In this document: piece by piece, positions 8,263 through 19,205 of the stretch
How the letters are laid out: every line of letters begins with the position of its first letter
Position numbering within the stretch: the stretch's first letter is position 1
Source: Hygrocybe punicea
Lineage: Eukaryota; Basidiomycota; Agaricomycetes; Agaricales; Hygrophoraceae
Reading direction: 5' to 3'
DNA: 64,000 bases
Assembly (NCBI GenBank): GCA_963556145.1
Contig: OY744466.1
Span: forward strand, 2,852,001 to 2,916,000
Program-made: the position numbers and the translations under genes
Notes under the pieces: generated by a model
What the model was told of the DNA's origin: nothing
The model's input: only the letters and a program-made list of their open reading frames with translations
Databases searched by the model: none

Positions 8263-10392
8263 ACAACTTAAATTCAACTCTGTGTAGCTTTGCAATTGAC
8301 AGACTGGAGTCAATCTTCCACAGACAGCACAACCAGATTCAATAAATTTGTTGGGAGAGGTATCACTACAAAATGCAGAAATAATAGTGTGTTGCAATTT
8401 TGCTGAAGGGGGAGCAGGAGGAAATTGAATATTATCTCTGTATGTCTGAACAGCAATCTGATTTGTTTGTGCATGCTGCTTAGGGTGGTTCATGGTATGT
8501 CTTCTAACTGCATTTAGTGTGTGTTGCAGATGCTTGTCATGATGATCAACTTTGAATTTTGTAACAGCTGCAAGGTTCTTTGTTGCATGCTTCTCAGGAT
8601 GTTCCAGGTGAAATTTTTGCACAGCTACAAGGTTTTGTGTGGCATGCTTCTCAGGATGTTCCAGGTGAAATTTTTGTACAGCTGCAAGGTTTTGTTTGGC
8701 ATGCTTCTCAGGATGTTCCTGTTGAAATTTTTGTACAGCTACAAGGTTTTGTGTGGCATGCTTCTCAGGATGTTCCTGTTGAAATTTTTGTACAGCTGCA
8801 AGATTTTGTGTGGCATGCTTCTCAGGATGTTTCAAATGAAATTTTTGTACAGCTGCAATGTTTTGTGTTGTATGTTTCTCAGGATGTTCCACATGAAATT
8901 TCTGGACAGCTGCCAGATTTTGTTTGCTATGTTTCTCTGGATTTTCACTCTGAAATTTCTGTACCGCTGCCAGATTTTGTTTGGCATACTTATCAGGGTA
9001 TTTATTGTGACATTTCTGCACAGCTGCTAGAATTTGTTGTGCATATTTGTTAGGATGTTGTGCTTTAAATTTATTGACCGCTCTGGTGTTTGAGGTTTTC
9101 TTGTGAATTGCAATTGCTTCTTCATCAATAAATTCAAAGATTGATACAAATTCAGGACAGTTGCAGCACACATGATTCTGTATTGCAGTTTGAATTGATA
9201 CCTGATTCATTTTTGAGTGGACAAGAATGCTATGATGAGCTGCAATCACTTTCAAATTGGCAATGGTCAAATTTGGAATCAACAATTCAAGTGGGTGATT
9301 TACAATTACAAGTGACTTTTCCGGTGATGATTCCAGTGAGAGTGCTTCATGTTTTGGCATGTAAGAGTGGAATTTAAATTTAGCTGCATCCATACTTGCA
9401 TTGTTATTGGTTGAAGCGGGCATTAGTTCATGAAATGAGAATATATTTGCTTTGCCTCCACCAATGCAATCAATGTGAATGTTAGCATTGAAAGGTGTAT
9501 TTTCAGACTTGAAAATGTCAAATAATTTACAAGTTTTATTACAAATATAGTGAGCTGACATTTGAAAAGCTAGCAAATGATACAGAAATAAGACAAACCA
9601 CAGAAATGCTCCATTGGCTAATATAGGTTGTTTGGTTACATGTTTTGAGTAAGCTCTAAAGTCATGTTTTCTGATCATGTTTTGAGCCAGCTGTAACTTG
9701 ATCCGCAAACACTTCTTAATCATTGAAATACTTGTGTGATTATGAACAGCAAAACACTCTGCTACATTTTGCATAATCTTTGAATATAATTGTATCAGTA
9801 ATTTCACTATCTCCATAAGAAAACTGGTAAAATTAAATAAAGCCTTATATACTTTATGAGCATGGCTCAAATCTTTTTCATCTTTGCAATCAAGTACAAA
9901 GTCATTGACTTTAACATGAGTATTTGCAATATCAACCTTGAGAACAAATTCTGCAGTATTTAAGCAACTATTCTTGTCTTTATGAGTAACTGTGGCTGCT
10001 TTATAGCTCCAATCACTGGTTTCCCAAATACGGGAGACTAAATTCTCATTCCAATGACTGCTGACCCACTCTGGGGTAGCTAGGGTGTAACCCACTGAAC
10101 TGCTGACCCAACTTAGGGTAGCCGAGACATCTCTTAATCTGCTAACCCACTCTGGGGTAGCTAGGGTGTAACACACTGAACTGCTGACCCAACTTAGGGT
10201 AGCCGAGACATCTCTTAATCTGCTAACCCACTCTGGGGTAGCTAGGGTGTAACACACTGAACTGCTGACCCAACTTAGGGTAGCCGAGACATCTCTTAAT
10301 CTGCTAACCCACTCTGGAGTAGCCAGGATGGAACGTGCATCCTTACTTGTACTGCTAACCCAATCAGGGATAGCTATAGTATAATCTGCCAC
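8263..10392 (-). CDS. A1 protein N-terminal part (GGG/SAP-like region plus 19-aa repeats)
   Basis: An open frame ends at the A' insertion after LNLSC. The extreme N-terminus (about residues 5-115) is an 81-bp tandem repeat and is not shared with A2, so its coding status is doubtful; the frame opens with GTG and the true start may be an exon farther upstream. From about residue 185 it aligns with A2: a Phe/Leu-rich stretch with MIRKHDFRAYSKHV, then CIGGGKANIFSFHELMPAS. Next comes a helix-rich LTIANLKVIAAHHSILVHSK segment resembling a SAP fold, which is a DNA-binding inference, and an HxCxxC motif (HVCCNCPEF). Eleven 19-residue repeats (HPEKHATQNLAAVQKFHLE type) and the motif SGCAVCGRL follow. 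The C and F families have the same order, so this is part of the Helitron protein and not a separate gene. Confidence 0.7.
8433..9059 (-). repeat. 57-bp coding tandem repeat, 11 units
   Basis: Each unit encodes 19 residues of the form H-P-E-K-H-A-x-Q-N-L-A-A-V-Q-K-F-x-x-E. I count 11 units here, 10 in A2, about 8 in F and about 4 diverged ones in C1. The positive charge and the spacing of Ala, Val and Phe suggest a helical, possibly DNA- or partner-binding array. Confidence 0.8.
10044..10377 (-). repeat. 81-bp minisatellite, about 3-4 units
   Basis: Units read (minus, translated) LATPEWVSRLRDVSATLSWV and so on, period 27 codons. There are three close copies and degraded edges. The unit is absent from A2. 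Confidence 0.75.
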
Positions 10393-11692
10393 AAATTAAA
10401 AGAGAAATTCAATATACCAAGACACAATAACAAAACATCATACCTCCATTTAATTCTTGTGTGTTGATTGTGGACCCTAATGCAGATATAATGTTAAAAG
10501 ACTAAAATAAAGTAAACATGATATATTACCTAGTGGGCATGGAGTAAAACAACTGTAAAGAGCAATGAAAACAAAAAAAAGCAGGAAAAATCTGCTTTTT
10601 TTGTCTATAAAAAGAACAGTTACTTGATCAAACAATGCCAAGCAATAGAGGGAACTCACATGGGATGGTGGATGTCCAATTTACACCTAAAAGTAAAGGA
10701 GTGACATCCAAAATTAACCAAAAAACAAGACAAATACAATCTAGAAAAGTGAAAAAATGCGACATTTCCACATACTTTGAATGTTGACAGGGAGATTGAC
10801 TATCAAATGATAGATTATGTCAAAAGATGATAATTTACACTACTAAAAGACATGACCAGTGGTCCAAGAGACAAAACAGAGCCAAAAAACAGAAAAAGAA
10901 TAAAAATCTGAAGAATTTTCCACTTTTTTGTCTATAAAAGGAAAGATTATGTCAGCAATTGACCCTGAATGGTGCAGAAACATAACCTGATTTAGTTGGC
11001 ATTTTTTCGGAGTCTGAATAAGGAAAACTCAGCTTAAACAAGCAAAAAAGGTGAAAAAAAATGAAATTTGTACTGACTTTGAACATTGACAGGGAGATGG
11101 GCTGGAGAATGATAGATTATGTTAATAAACAATAAGATTTACAATTTGAAGACATTACCAGTGATCCAGGAAAGAAAATAGAGCCATATAGAAGAAAAAG
11201 CATAAAAATCCGAAGAATTTTCAACTTTTATGTCTATAAAAGGGAATATTATATCAGCATTGGACCCCGAATGGTCAGGGCACATCACCTGATCCAGATC
11301 GCTTTTTTTCGGGGTCTGAATTTGGAAAACTGAGCTTAAACGAGCCAAAAAGGTAAAAAAACATGAAATTTGTACATACTTTGAAAATTGCAAGGGATAT
11401 GGGCTGTAAAATGATAGATTATGTTAATAAACAACAAGATATACAAATTAAAGACATTACCCCCAGTGAAGAGTCCGAGGATTTGTATTGATTTAGAGAG
11501 ACTTGTGAGAGCTGTCAACGACTATCAGTGAATAAAAATGAATACCAACGAACCGACCGGATTTGGCTGGCGTGAGAACGACAACTAGTAGACTTTATCG
11601 ACACTTGACTTCAAGAAAACTGTTATTTCTCGTATTTTGTCAGTCTTTTTCAACACTTTTTGGCATTTCACACAATTTTATGTTTTTTCTAG

Positions 11693-12248
11693 ATGGCACC
11701 GTGGTTTTGTGATTGTCCTGTCCGATGCAAGCAACGCAAGCAGGTATCGCAATCGACATACTACAGACATGCTCGATATCGCAGTCAGCCTGCAGTCTCT
11801 CGTTCCTTTGATGCCTTCATGGCGGGATCAGGTTCAGGTTCAGCTCGAGATGTTGAGATCGAAGACAGTGATTCTCCGCATGCTGACTCGGACAACCACC
11901 ACCCTTGGGCAATGAAGATAACCAAGTTGGTGCCAGACTCGAATACAGGGATGGTCTTGAACATGTTTATGACGACGACAACACACATCGGTAAGTACAC
12001 ACCGATAGTAATATATGCTGCACGAATAACTGAAATCAGTAATACCAGCCACTGCAACTCTCAGCGCTGATCCCAGTGCCAGTTCTCTGTGTGAGTTGGA
12101 AACAGAACTACATGCCGGTGCGAAAAAGAAGGTTCCAGCAAAAGATGGCCCTATCTGTCCGACAATTGCAAACACACCACGGTGCGACTTTCCTCTCCCT
12201 AATCGACGTGCACAGACATTAACTATCTATTCAGTAACCTCTACATGA
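11693..12248 (+). CDS. Short Cys/His-motif protein inside the DNA transposon (two exons)
   Basis: ATG at 11693 opens a protein that begins MAPWFCDCPVRCKQRKQ and continues with STYYRHARYR, a CxCxxxC...H pattern. I recall similar N-termini in proteins of mushroom DNA transposons. Exon 1 ends at 11990 (GTAAGT). An acceptor at 12047-12048 gives exon 2 in frame (ATATLSADPSASSLCELETE, then KKKVPAKDGPICPT) to TGA at 12248, 165 aa in total. The middle is acidic (RDVEIEDSDSPHADSDNHH). It has no transposase core and may be the N-terminal remnant of a larger transposase gene. GC content and codon use are higher than in the surrounding Helitron. Function unknown. Confidence 0.5.
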
Positions 12249-12567
12249 TCGACTGCAAAAAGAAGAATCCTAGCATGCTCAAGTCTGCATTTACAGTGTC
12301 GTGGGATTCGTTGGACAAAGGGACCGTGGCAGTAGGTCACTCATTCATCCACAATGAGCCGCTGAATGATTGTATACTGTCAGACATACACTTCTATGAG
12401 CAAGGAAAGGAGAAACGCAGCAAAATCGGCAAAATCGGCAGCAGCGATGGGGGTGGCTAGAAACTTGAACATCTAGACGACACATTGCTGGGAATTCCAT
12501 GTGTTGATGTTTACATGTGGTACACAGAAGGGAAGCTGGAGGTGCAAGGAGGCCCGAATGCAAGGGA

Positions 12568-12632
12568 GGGGCAGGGGCAGGGGCAGGAGCAGGAGCAGGG
12601 GCAGGGGCAGGAGCAGGAGCAGGGGCAGGAGC
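12568..12632 (+). repeat. GGGGCA/GGAGCA hexamer minisatellite
   Basis: About eleven hexamers of GGGGCA and GGAGCA in regular alternation, inside the TIR transposon. Apparent Gln/Gly-rich translations over it are a by-product of the repeat. Confidence 0.8.
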
Positions 12633-13938
12633 GGAGCTGGCCTAGCAAAACAATACCCATAGAATACCCAATACAATGTGAATCAATCCAATTCATTGTT
12701 GAAACGATGCAATACAATATCAATACGATGCAAAATGTAAACCATCCGCTATACTGTCAAACGTCGTTTTGCCTCGATTTGCCCATGCTCATCTTACACA
12801 ATTCTCCACAAATCGATACAAATCCTCGGACTCTTCACTGGGCATTACCAGTGGTCCAGGAAATAAAACAGAACCACAGGAAATAAAAAGCACAAAAATC
12901 CGAAGAATTTTTGACTTTTATGTCTATAAAAGGAAAGCTTATGTCAGCATTGGACCCTGAATGGTCCAGGCACATCACCTGATCCAGAAATCATTTTTTC
13001 GGAGTCTGAATATGAAAAACTGAGCTTAAACAAGCCAAAAAGGTCAAAAAACTCGGACTTAACGTACCAAATGAGGAAGGTGGTGGTTCAGGTTCAAGAG
13101 GCAAAAGCGCAATAAGGTTCAAAGTCTGGGTTCAAATGGTGATCTGCCTAATGATTACATAATCATGATTACATAAGAAAATTGACCAAAACCAAAATTG
13201 AAATACAAAGTAATCTAACCATATTGGGTTTGTTTATTTGTATTTGTTTGTTATATGGCTAAGTTGCAACATCACTTATAAATGCCCAGTGATAATATTT
13301 ATAGAGAATCATATTATTTGTCTTTGTTTACATCTATTTGTATTTATTTACTAAAGGTCAAATGAGACTACAAGGACCAAAAAATATGATAAACTATATA
13401 TTATTATGTTATATAATTATATTTGTAACATGCAATGAATGTTATGGTGATCAATATTAAATGTAGCAAACTTTGTGTAAAATTGCCTTATATGGTTAGA
13501 CTGGTCACATGTGACTGTCACCACTGTGATCAGCAAAAAAATTGGTACATAATATCAAAGATTACTTGATATGGTTAGATCAGTCACATGTGACTGTCAC
13601 ACCTTGCCCGAAATGGTTATCTTAGTCAGCAGTTCAATTTTCAGCTGATTCCGAGAAGAATTGAAGTCAGTATGAATATTTTGAATATAATTGAAAGGTA
13701 GTTTGTATTTTCTGAGACAACCCATATCCGGATGCTTATGTAAGCTTGTCCACACATGGCCCCAACTGCATCTTATTTTCCAGTATCAGAAGTATAATCA
13801 TATCTGTTGCCCAAAAAAAATTTGTCTATAGGCGATCAACCTTATTTATTAATTAATTAATTAATTAATTAATTACGAACCCCCACTGAACCAGGTTTGA
13901 TAAAGAACGAGTCTTTTAATAAATTAAAAGAACTCGTA

Positions 13939-15099
13939 ACAATCACACCTTCCATGGCCCAGACGGCCACCCTTCTTTGCTACACAACGAGGAAAACTAA
14001 AGAAACTAAAGAAACTACATGTATTGACAATACTGACCTCTGGTTGTGACAAAGTTGGTGGCGGTGCACGAGGCATGAACACAAGGGACTTGGGGTGTGT
14101 ACTAGCTAGAGGGTGGTTGAAAATGGGGCGGAAGAGGTCATCCTGGTGGTCAAAAAAGTGGGGGGGGCGCTGGTGAGGCAGAAGGCGGACACACGAGGGA
14201 TTCGGACTCCCCATCCACTCGTATTCTATGGAAACGAGTCGCAGGGGGCATGTACCAGCCGGGGGTGGTTGAAAACGGGGCAGGAGCTCATCCTGGTGGT
14301 CCAAAAAAGTGGGGGGGGGCTAAAGCCAGAAACGTGAGGGATTACAAACCCCCGTCCTCTCGTATTCTGCAGCAACGAGGCGAGGTGAGTACACTGGCCG
14401 GGGGTGGTCAAAAACAGCGGGGGAGATGGTGTCCTGGAGGCCGAAAAGAGGGGGGTGAGGCTTTGAGCAGATGGCGGGAATGCGAGGTCCTGAGACCCCC
14501 CGGGCACTCGTTTTCAATGGAAACGGAGTGCGGGGGTGTAGACTGGCCGGGGATGGTCGAAAACAGGGTGGGACGGGGTGTATTCCGGTGGAGGTGAACA
14601 AAAAATTATCAAGGGGGGACGACTTACCGATTCCGTGTGTGGCCATTCCCCTTGCCCAGACTCGTCGTTTTGGTCGGAAACGGGGCGCCGGAATCGTTGG
14701 GAGCCTGCCCCTACCTAAGTCAGTGGTATCTGACCAAAGGTGAACCAAAAAAATTCGAGGAGGGGGGGACAACTCACCTGTTACTCAGCGTGACACCTGC
14801 CCTTTTTGGTGAAATTCCGCGTCATACAAATTCTTTTTCTCATTCATTGGAGCGGTTTTTGAGTGCTTATGACCTCAAGATAATTCTATATTCCTGACAA
14901 TATTTGAGGACAAAATTTGAAAAATCTAGTTTATTCATGAATTTTTTCAGAAAGAAAGGGTCAGAAATGCAGAATTTGGCTCTATGGTTGATTTCAAACA
15001 TTAATTAATCAATTAATTAATTAATTAATTAATTACTGACGAACTGCCATATATCCTGGACTCATAAGAACGAGTCTTCCATAAATGGAAGAACTCGTA
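13939..15099 (-). mobile_element. Family B/F Helitron, 5' part (B1), interrupted by A1
   Basis: The 5' end at 15099 (minus) has the B-type hairpin (CTTCCA, TTTA-type loop, TGGAAG) followed by GAGTCCAGGATATATGGCAG and an ATTA tract. Internal sequence matches F (43097-44410) in order: an AT-rich leader, GC-rich units, then cctctggttgtgac and the 'ggccatggaaggtgtgattgt' stretch (in two overlapping parts), where A1 inserted. The right flank is a fragment of a TET-gene paralogue. No gene is visible in it. Confidence 0.75.
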
Positions 15100-15230
15100 A
15101 CAATCGCATTAAGTCCAGTTCTTCTGCTGTCACACCTCTGCCAATTGTGAATTGGACCATCAACAATGGTGATGCAGCACTTTATGCCATCGTTTCAGAA
15201 GTCCTCTTTGCGCTGTGGTGTGATGCACTT
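15100..15230 (+). pseudogene. 131-bp fragment of a TET/chromodomain-gene paralogue
   Basis: The translation reads NRIKSSSSAVTPLPIVNWTI and then NNGDAALYAIVSEVLFALWC plus DAL. It matches the large island gene (minus strand, about 31680-31815) with two residue changes. The fragment is bounded on the left by the 5' end of B1 and on the right by the 3' end of C1. It is what remains of a second copy of the gene after two independent Helitron insertions. Comparison with the intact copy shows insertion after T on both sides. Confidence 0.8.
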
Positions 15231-15464
15231 ACTTGTTTAGAGGGCCAGTGCTTCACATAGCATGAACGAGTTCTTTCTAAAGTTCCAATCTTTGCTCTGA
15301 ATTGATTCACTGCCACCTCATAAATCATATTGAGCAAAACTAAGCCCACCACACCCACCCATTATTCCAGTGCAATGTAGACTTGATGAGCCCAACCTCA
15401 TTTTATTTCATATCTCATACAAATTTAGAGAAAAATTTGGCCACCCACCCACCCACATATAACT

Positions 15465-17280
15465 TTAAGCATATATTGCTAGCACAAGATTCTTGCCTCT
15501 GCATTGTCTAACATCAGCATCAGATAATTTATCAAGCATACCATCATATGAACAAGTATTTCCAGTAGTCATACCATCATGAAACCAAACCTTCTTGTCT
15601 GCACTTATGATTCTACTGGTGAAATGATATTGGCCATGATAAACAATTCCTTTCAACCTCAATAGCTTGATGCCTTTGTCAGTCTCAAACTCAAGTGTAT
15701 GACTGGTCTCAATGTCCATGAGTGGATATTCCAAAACAAGCACAGGTGGCACTTTATTGTAGAATAAGATTTGTTGCATAGCAGATTGACACTTATCTGT
15801 TCGTTGTCTCTTAGCTGCTGGCAGTTCACAAGGTTCAATCAAATGCTTCCTGGACAAAAGTGGAACAGATCCTTTGGCAGGGATAAAAGGAGTAGAAATT
15901 GACATAGTTGCTTGCTTATTTTTGTTCTTCTCAATGATGTGCCATGGACTGACTTCCACAGGAGCAATCACCAGGGGATCACTTTCTGACCACTTCAAAG
16001 CTGCATCAGTTTTAGACGGAACATATTCAGTGCCTTTCCAATGTTGAAACTTTTGAATCATGGATGACCGGACATCTTGTGCAATATGTTCTGGCAATGT
16101 GCCTTCATATCTCATTCTTGTAATGTCATCAAGCAGTTCTTGTTCCCTAAACTCTTGTCTAAGATATCCAGAGCATCCTCTTGTGATCATTCTATTGTCA
16201 AATCCTTGTATTATTACAGTGCCAGCTGCAGTAGCGCTTCTAGACAATGATGAATAATATGCCATGTGTGAAAAGCAGCTGTTTAGATGCACAACATTAT
16301 ATGGTCTTGTCTTTCCTTGAGCGGCATGTGCAGTCATTGCAAAGTTTGGCAAAACCCAAACCTGTTGTCTTTCTATCCTCTCTTTTAAATCACTTGGAAA
16401 TACACACTGAACTGTCTTGGTGTTTTTCACAATTGGAACAACATTGTCTGGCAGAGAAGGAATCTGCACAAGCTTTGGTAGATTCAGAAGCTCAACGAAC
16501 ACTGTGTCCAGTACACGCTTTCCATGATCAGCTTTTGATGACTGCCAACCAACAACAAATCCTTCTTGTCCCTTGGTAATGCAAAGTTCAGTTGCATCAT
16601 TGTTTCTAAGCATGACTGGCATTCCAACACACAAGGATAATTTACCAGCAAAATTTTCTGTTCCACCATGGTGCACCTTCCATATTTCTCTTTGAGTATC
16701 AAAGTCTATCTCACCAGATTCATGAAGTGCTTTTGATTTGCCTTTTGATTTATTTCTTATAGATGCATCCTTTTCTTTTCCCCATCTATCAATGGAATAA
16801 AAGTTGATTAATTTCTGGTTTGTGTCTTTTGTAAATCTTTCACACCCAAGCAAATTGATCTGATCCTTTTGAGAGTGAATGCCGCAGATGATTGGGACAT
16901 TTCTGAAATTCTTAGAGGCAACATTAGGTTGATCAGGTCTTTTTCCTGCAATCCGGCTTCTCAAAAATATAATGTCATTTGGAGTACACTTTCCATATCG
17001 CATATTGACCAATGCAGTTCTGAACTTTGCATCTTGGGGAGTTTGAGTCTTTTGTCTCATGTTTTCTCTGAGAATAACAACTGTGGTTACCTGATGCCAA
17101 AGCGCTTTGCCAACAGCAGTTTCCTGAGCATATGGTGTTAATCCAGAATGTGCTTGTGTGCCAACTGTTCCACTATATAATGCTGATCCTCCAACTGGTG
17201 GCAATTGTGCAAAGTCTCCAGCAAATATCATGTTTATCCCACCAAATGGCAGGTCATGAATGTTTGTTGCTTTAGCAAGT
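15465..17280 (-). pseudogene. C1 protein, helicase C-half and shortened protease domain
   Basis: The segment opens in the helicase (LAK near 17280, NIHDLPFGGINMIFAGDFAQ, then LPPVGG) and carries the late motif FAMTAHAAQGKTRP. The Walker A and B motifs are lost with the upstream deletion. After KRQRTD it jumps straight to KCQSAMQQ. In C2 these points are separated by about 160 codons holding the Cys box and zinc ribbon, so C1 has an in-frame deletion of the protease catalytic centre. Only the His-box half (YHGQYHFTSR; WFHDGM) remains. The stop is at 15465. Confidence 0.8.
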
Positions 17281-17999
17281 TACGAGTTCTTTTAATTTAT
17301 TAAAAGACTCGTTCTTTATCAGACCTGGTTCAGTGAGGGTTCGTAATTAATTAATTAATTAATTAATTAATTAATGAAGTTGATCGTATGTAGGGGACTT
17401 TTTTTTTGGGCAAAAGATATGATTCTACTTGTTATACTGAAAAATAATATGTGGTCCTAGCCATGTGTGGACAAGCTTACATAAGCATCCAAATATGGGT
17501 TGCCTCAGAAAAGACAAGTTACCTTCCAATTATATTCAAAATATTCATACTGGTCTCAATTCTTATCAGAATCAGCTGAAAATTGAACGGCTGACTAATA
17601 TAACCATTTCAGGCAGGTGTGACAGTCACATGTGACTGCTCTACCCATATAAAGCAATTTTTGATATTGTATAGCAAATTTTTTGCTGATCGTAATAGTG
17701 ACAGTCACATGTGACCAGTCTAACCATATAAGATAATTTTACACTATAAATGCTAAATTTTGAGCTGATCACAGGAGTCATAGTCACATGTGACCACTAT
17801 TACTATATATGGAAATATCAGCCATATAAGCAGAAATGAGCTTAACTCAGATAATATACTGATATTTTTACTTAAAACATAAAATTCAATGTGATATTGC
17901 CATATATATACATTATCTTATATGCTAATTTATTTCAAGCAAAATTATAGTGTTCATAATAATCATACAAACAAAAATCCAATAAAAGAAAAAAGACTT
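17281..17999 (+). mobile_element. Family A 5' fragment inside C1
   Basis: It starts TACGAGTTC at 17281 with the A hairpin, an ATTA tract and three GTCACATGTGAC-type palindromes. It ends near 17999 at ...aaaaagactt, just where the fossil 3' terminus begins in A'. The normal 3' end is absent and the C gene is missing about 2 kb at this point, so insertion was followed by a deletion across its right border. Confidence 0.7.
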
Positions 18000-19205
18000 A
18001 GATTGACTGTTTTCTTCAATGTTGGCTTTTACATCAGCCATGGATCCAGTAAGAAACTCTCCAATATGCACACTCTCAAGATACTCCACCAATCTTTGTT
18101 GAAAATCAGAATTTAGATCCATAATTCTGTCTCTGATTTGTTGCGGTGATAATACTCCTTTAAGCCACAAGAGCATATGCATATGCAATGTCAACCGTCC
18201 TTGTTGTTCAACTGTTCTATAATATGCTTCTGTATTGCCATATATTCCTGAATGATTTTCTCCAACACCAAGTACATGCTTAACGAATAACTGTGTCATA
18301 AAATGAAAAAATCTTGCACCAGCTACTAGATTGTGGGCAATTAATCGATATCTTTCATTATAATCCCTTAGAACAGGATTGAATGTTTCTTTGGTGTCTG
18401 CAAAATATAATGAGATTGGATGTTTGTTGTCGGCAGGAGCAAATGTAATAAACCAAGAGGGTGCACCAACAAATGAAATTAAAGACCAAATTTCATTGCG
18501 CATATATTTTTTGCTGGTGACAGATCCTTTTACACCACCTCCAACATGATCAATATCATTAATGAGTTTAAAACACAATTTTTCCTCATCTGTTTCTGGT
18601 ATTACTTTATCACCATTTTCCATTCTTTTAGAAATGTCTGCTAGTGTATGAATGTTGACATCTAACAACCTGTTAGAAATCTCCTGGAATTTTGACTTTT
18701 CCGCTAATAAATATCCTGCTGTAGTGCATTGTTTTATCTGTTCATGATTGAATGCAATCAATGGAAAATATGGATCTTTTTGAAATCTTTTGTCATGATA
18801 CATAAGCAAATGTCTTTTGTGTCTAATATCTGATAATTCTCCCTGCTGATAGGCATTGCCAATTCCACCAAGTCCATATGGAAACAACCAGGGCATCATT
18901 TGAGGAAATAACTGTGGATTGCCATAAATAGATTCAGGATGAGCTGCATGACCTATGGCTAGAACTTTTTCATTTGAAGTCAAATGCTTTAATGCAATGG
19001 CCTTGAGAGCTTTGGCACTTTTGTTGGAATATTCTTCACCTGTCAAACCATGAACAACAAATGGACATTTTCCTGATTCAACACCATCTTCCTCTTCAAT
19101 GTCATTAACAGCTGTTGACTCTGGATTTTTATTTGTAAAAGATTGATGATAATCTACAACAACTGGAGGACCATTTTCTGGATACTGATCAAGATTTCTT
19201 TTATC
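18000..19205 (-). pseudogene. C1 protein, HUH Rep nuclease part
   Basis: The frame covers QYPENGPPVVVDYHQSF, FPQMMPWLFPYGLGGIGNA, KRHLLMYHDKRFQKDP and the HUH motif LTLHMHMLLWLKG, with the candidate tyrosine in LVEYLESVHIGEF. It matches the A1 Rep closely. It ends at DVKANIEENSQS, where the family A fragment begins. A 1-nt frameshift near 19200 (run aaaaga) separates it from the upstream DUF6570 segment. Broken on both sides, so non-functional as it stands. Confidence 0.8.

Larger units (their letters stand above)
11462..12842 (+). mobile_element. TIR DNA transposon, 1,381 bp, 33-bp TIRs, 7-bp TSD
   Basis: The left end CCCAGTGAAGAGTCCGAGGA continues ...TTTGTATTGATTT. The right end is its inverse with one change in 33 positions (TTTGTATCGATTT). 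Flanks are CATTACC at 11455-11461 and 12843-12849. The ~300-bp repeat at 11148-11165 (gacattaccagtgatcc) is the unfilled site, so the duplication is real. The element carries a two-exon gene fragment and a GC-rich minisatellite but no recognisable transposase, so it is a non-autonomous or deleted copy. The superfamily is not assigned; a KDZ- or Plavaka-type element of mushrooms is possible. Confidence 0.85.
10480..13080 (-). repeat. About 300-bp tandem repeats in the A1 5' region (interrupted)
   Basis: Repeated landmarks are gcttaaacaagcaaaaaagg near 11030, 11335 and 13025, gtctataaaagg near 10925, 11230 and 12920, and a cattaccagtggtccagg block. The same units occur on the plus strand in A2 (57000-57920). 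No coding potential is convincing. The TATA-like tctataaaag in every unit could make this a reiterated promoter. The array is split by the DNA transposon at 11462-12842. Confidence 0.7.
1..13938 (-). mobile_element. HLE2/Helitron2-type element, family A copy 1 (A1), 3' tip outside window
   Basis: The 5' terminus lies at 13938 and reads TACGAGTTC on the minus strand. It is followed by a hairpin (arms TTTTAA/TTAAAA, loop TTTA), the block AGACTCGTTC, a GTTCAGTG block and an ATTA tract. The gene runs leftwards from about 10392 to 289. Bases 1-288 resemble the 3' non-coding tail seen at 50880-51240 and 29810-30160, so the 3' tip is just outside the window. A1 inserted into a family B element after GATTGT: copy F reads GATTGTGCAG at about 44404-44413, which serves as the empty site. 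A1 itself holds three later insertions: an A' element, a solo-LTR-like element and a TIR DNA transposon. Assignment to the HLE2 class rests on the asymmetric inverted repeats known for that class. Confidence 0.8.

Noticed and set aside
8521..9053. Plus-strand frames opposite the A1 repeat region
   Set aside because: They are antisense shadows of the 57-bp repeats (periodic LLRMFQ/SQDVPGEIF motifs).
8433..9059. CRISPR-like regular repeat spacing
   Set aside because: Units are contiguous 57-bp coding repeats without unique spacers, in a eukaryotic transposon gene.
12485..12886. Gln/Gly/Glu-rich protein on the plus strand
   Set aside because: The apparent protein is the translation of the GGGGCA/GGAGCA hexamer repeat, is open in several frames and crosses the TIR transposon end.
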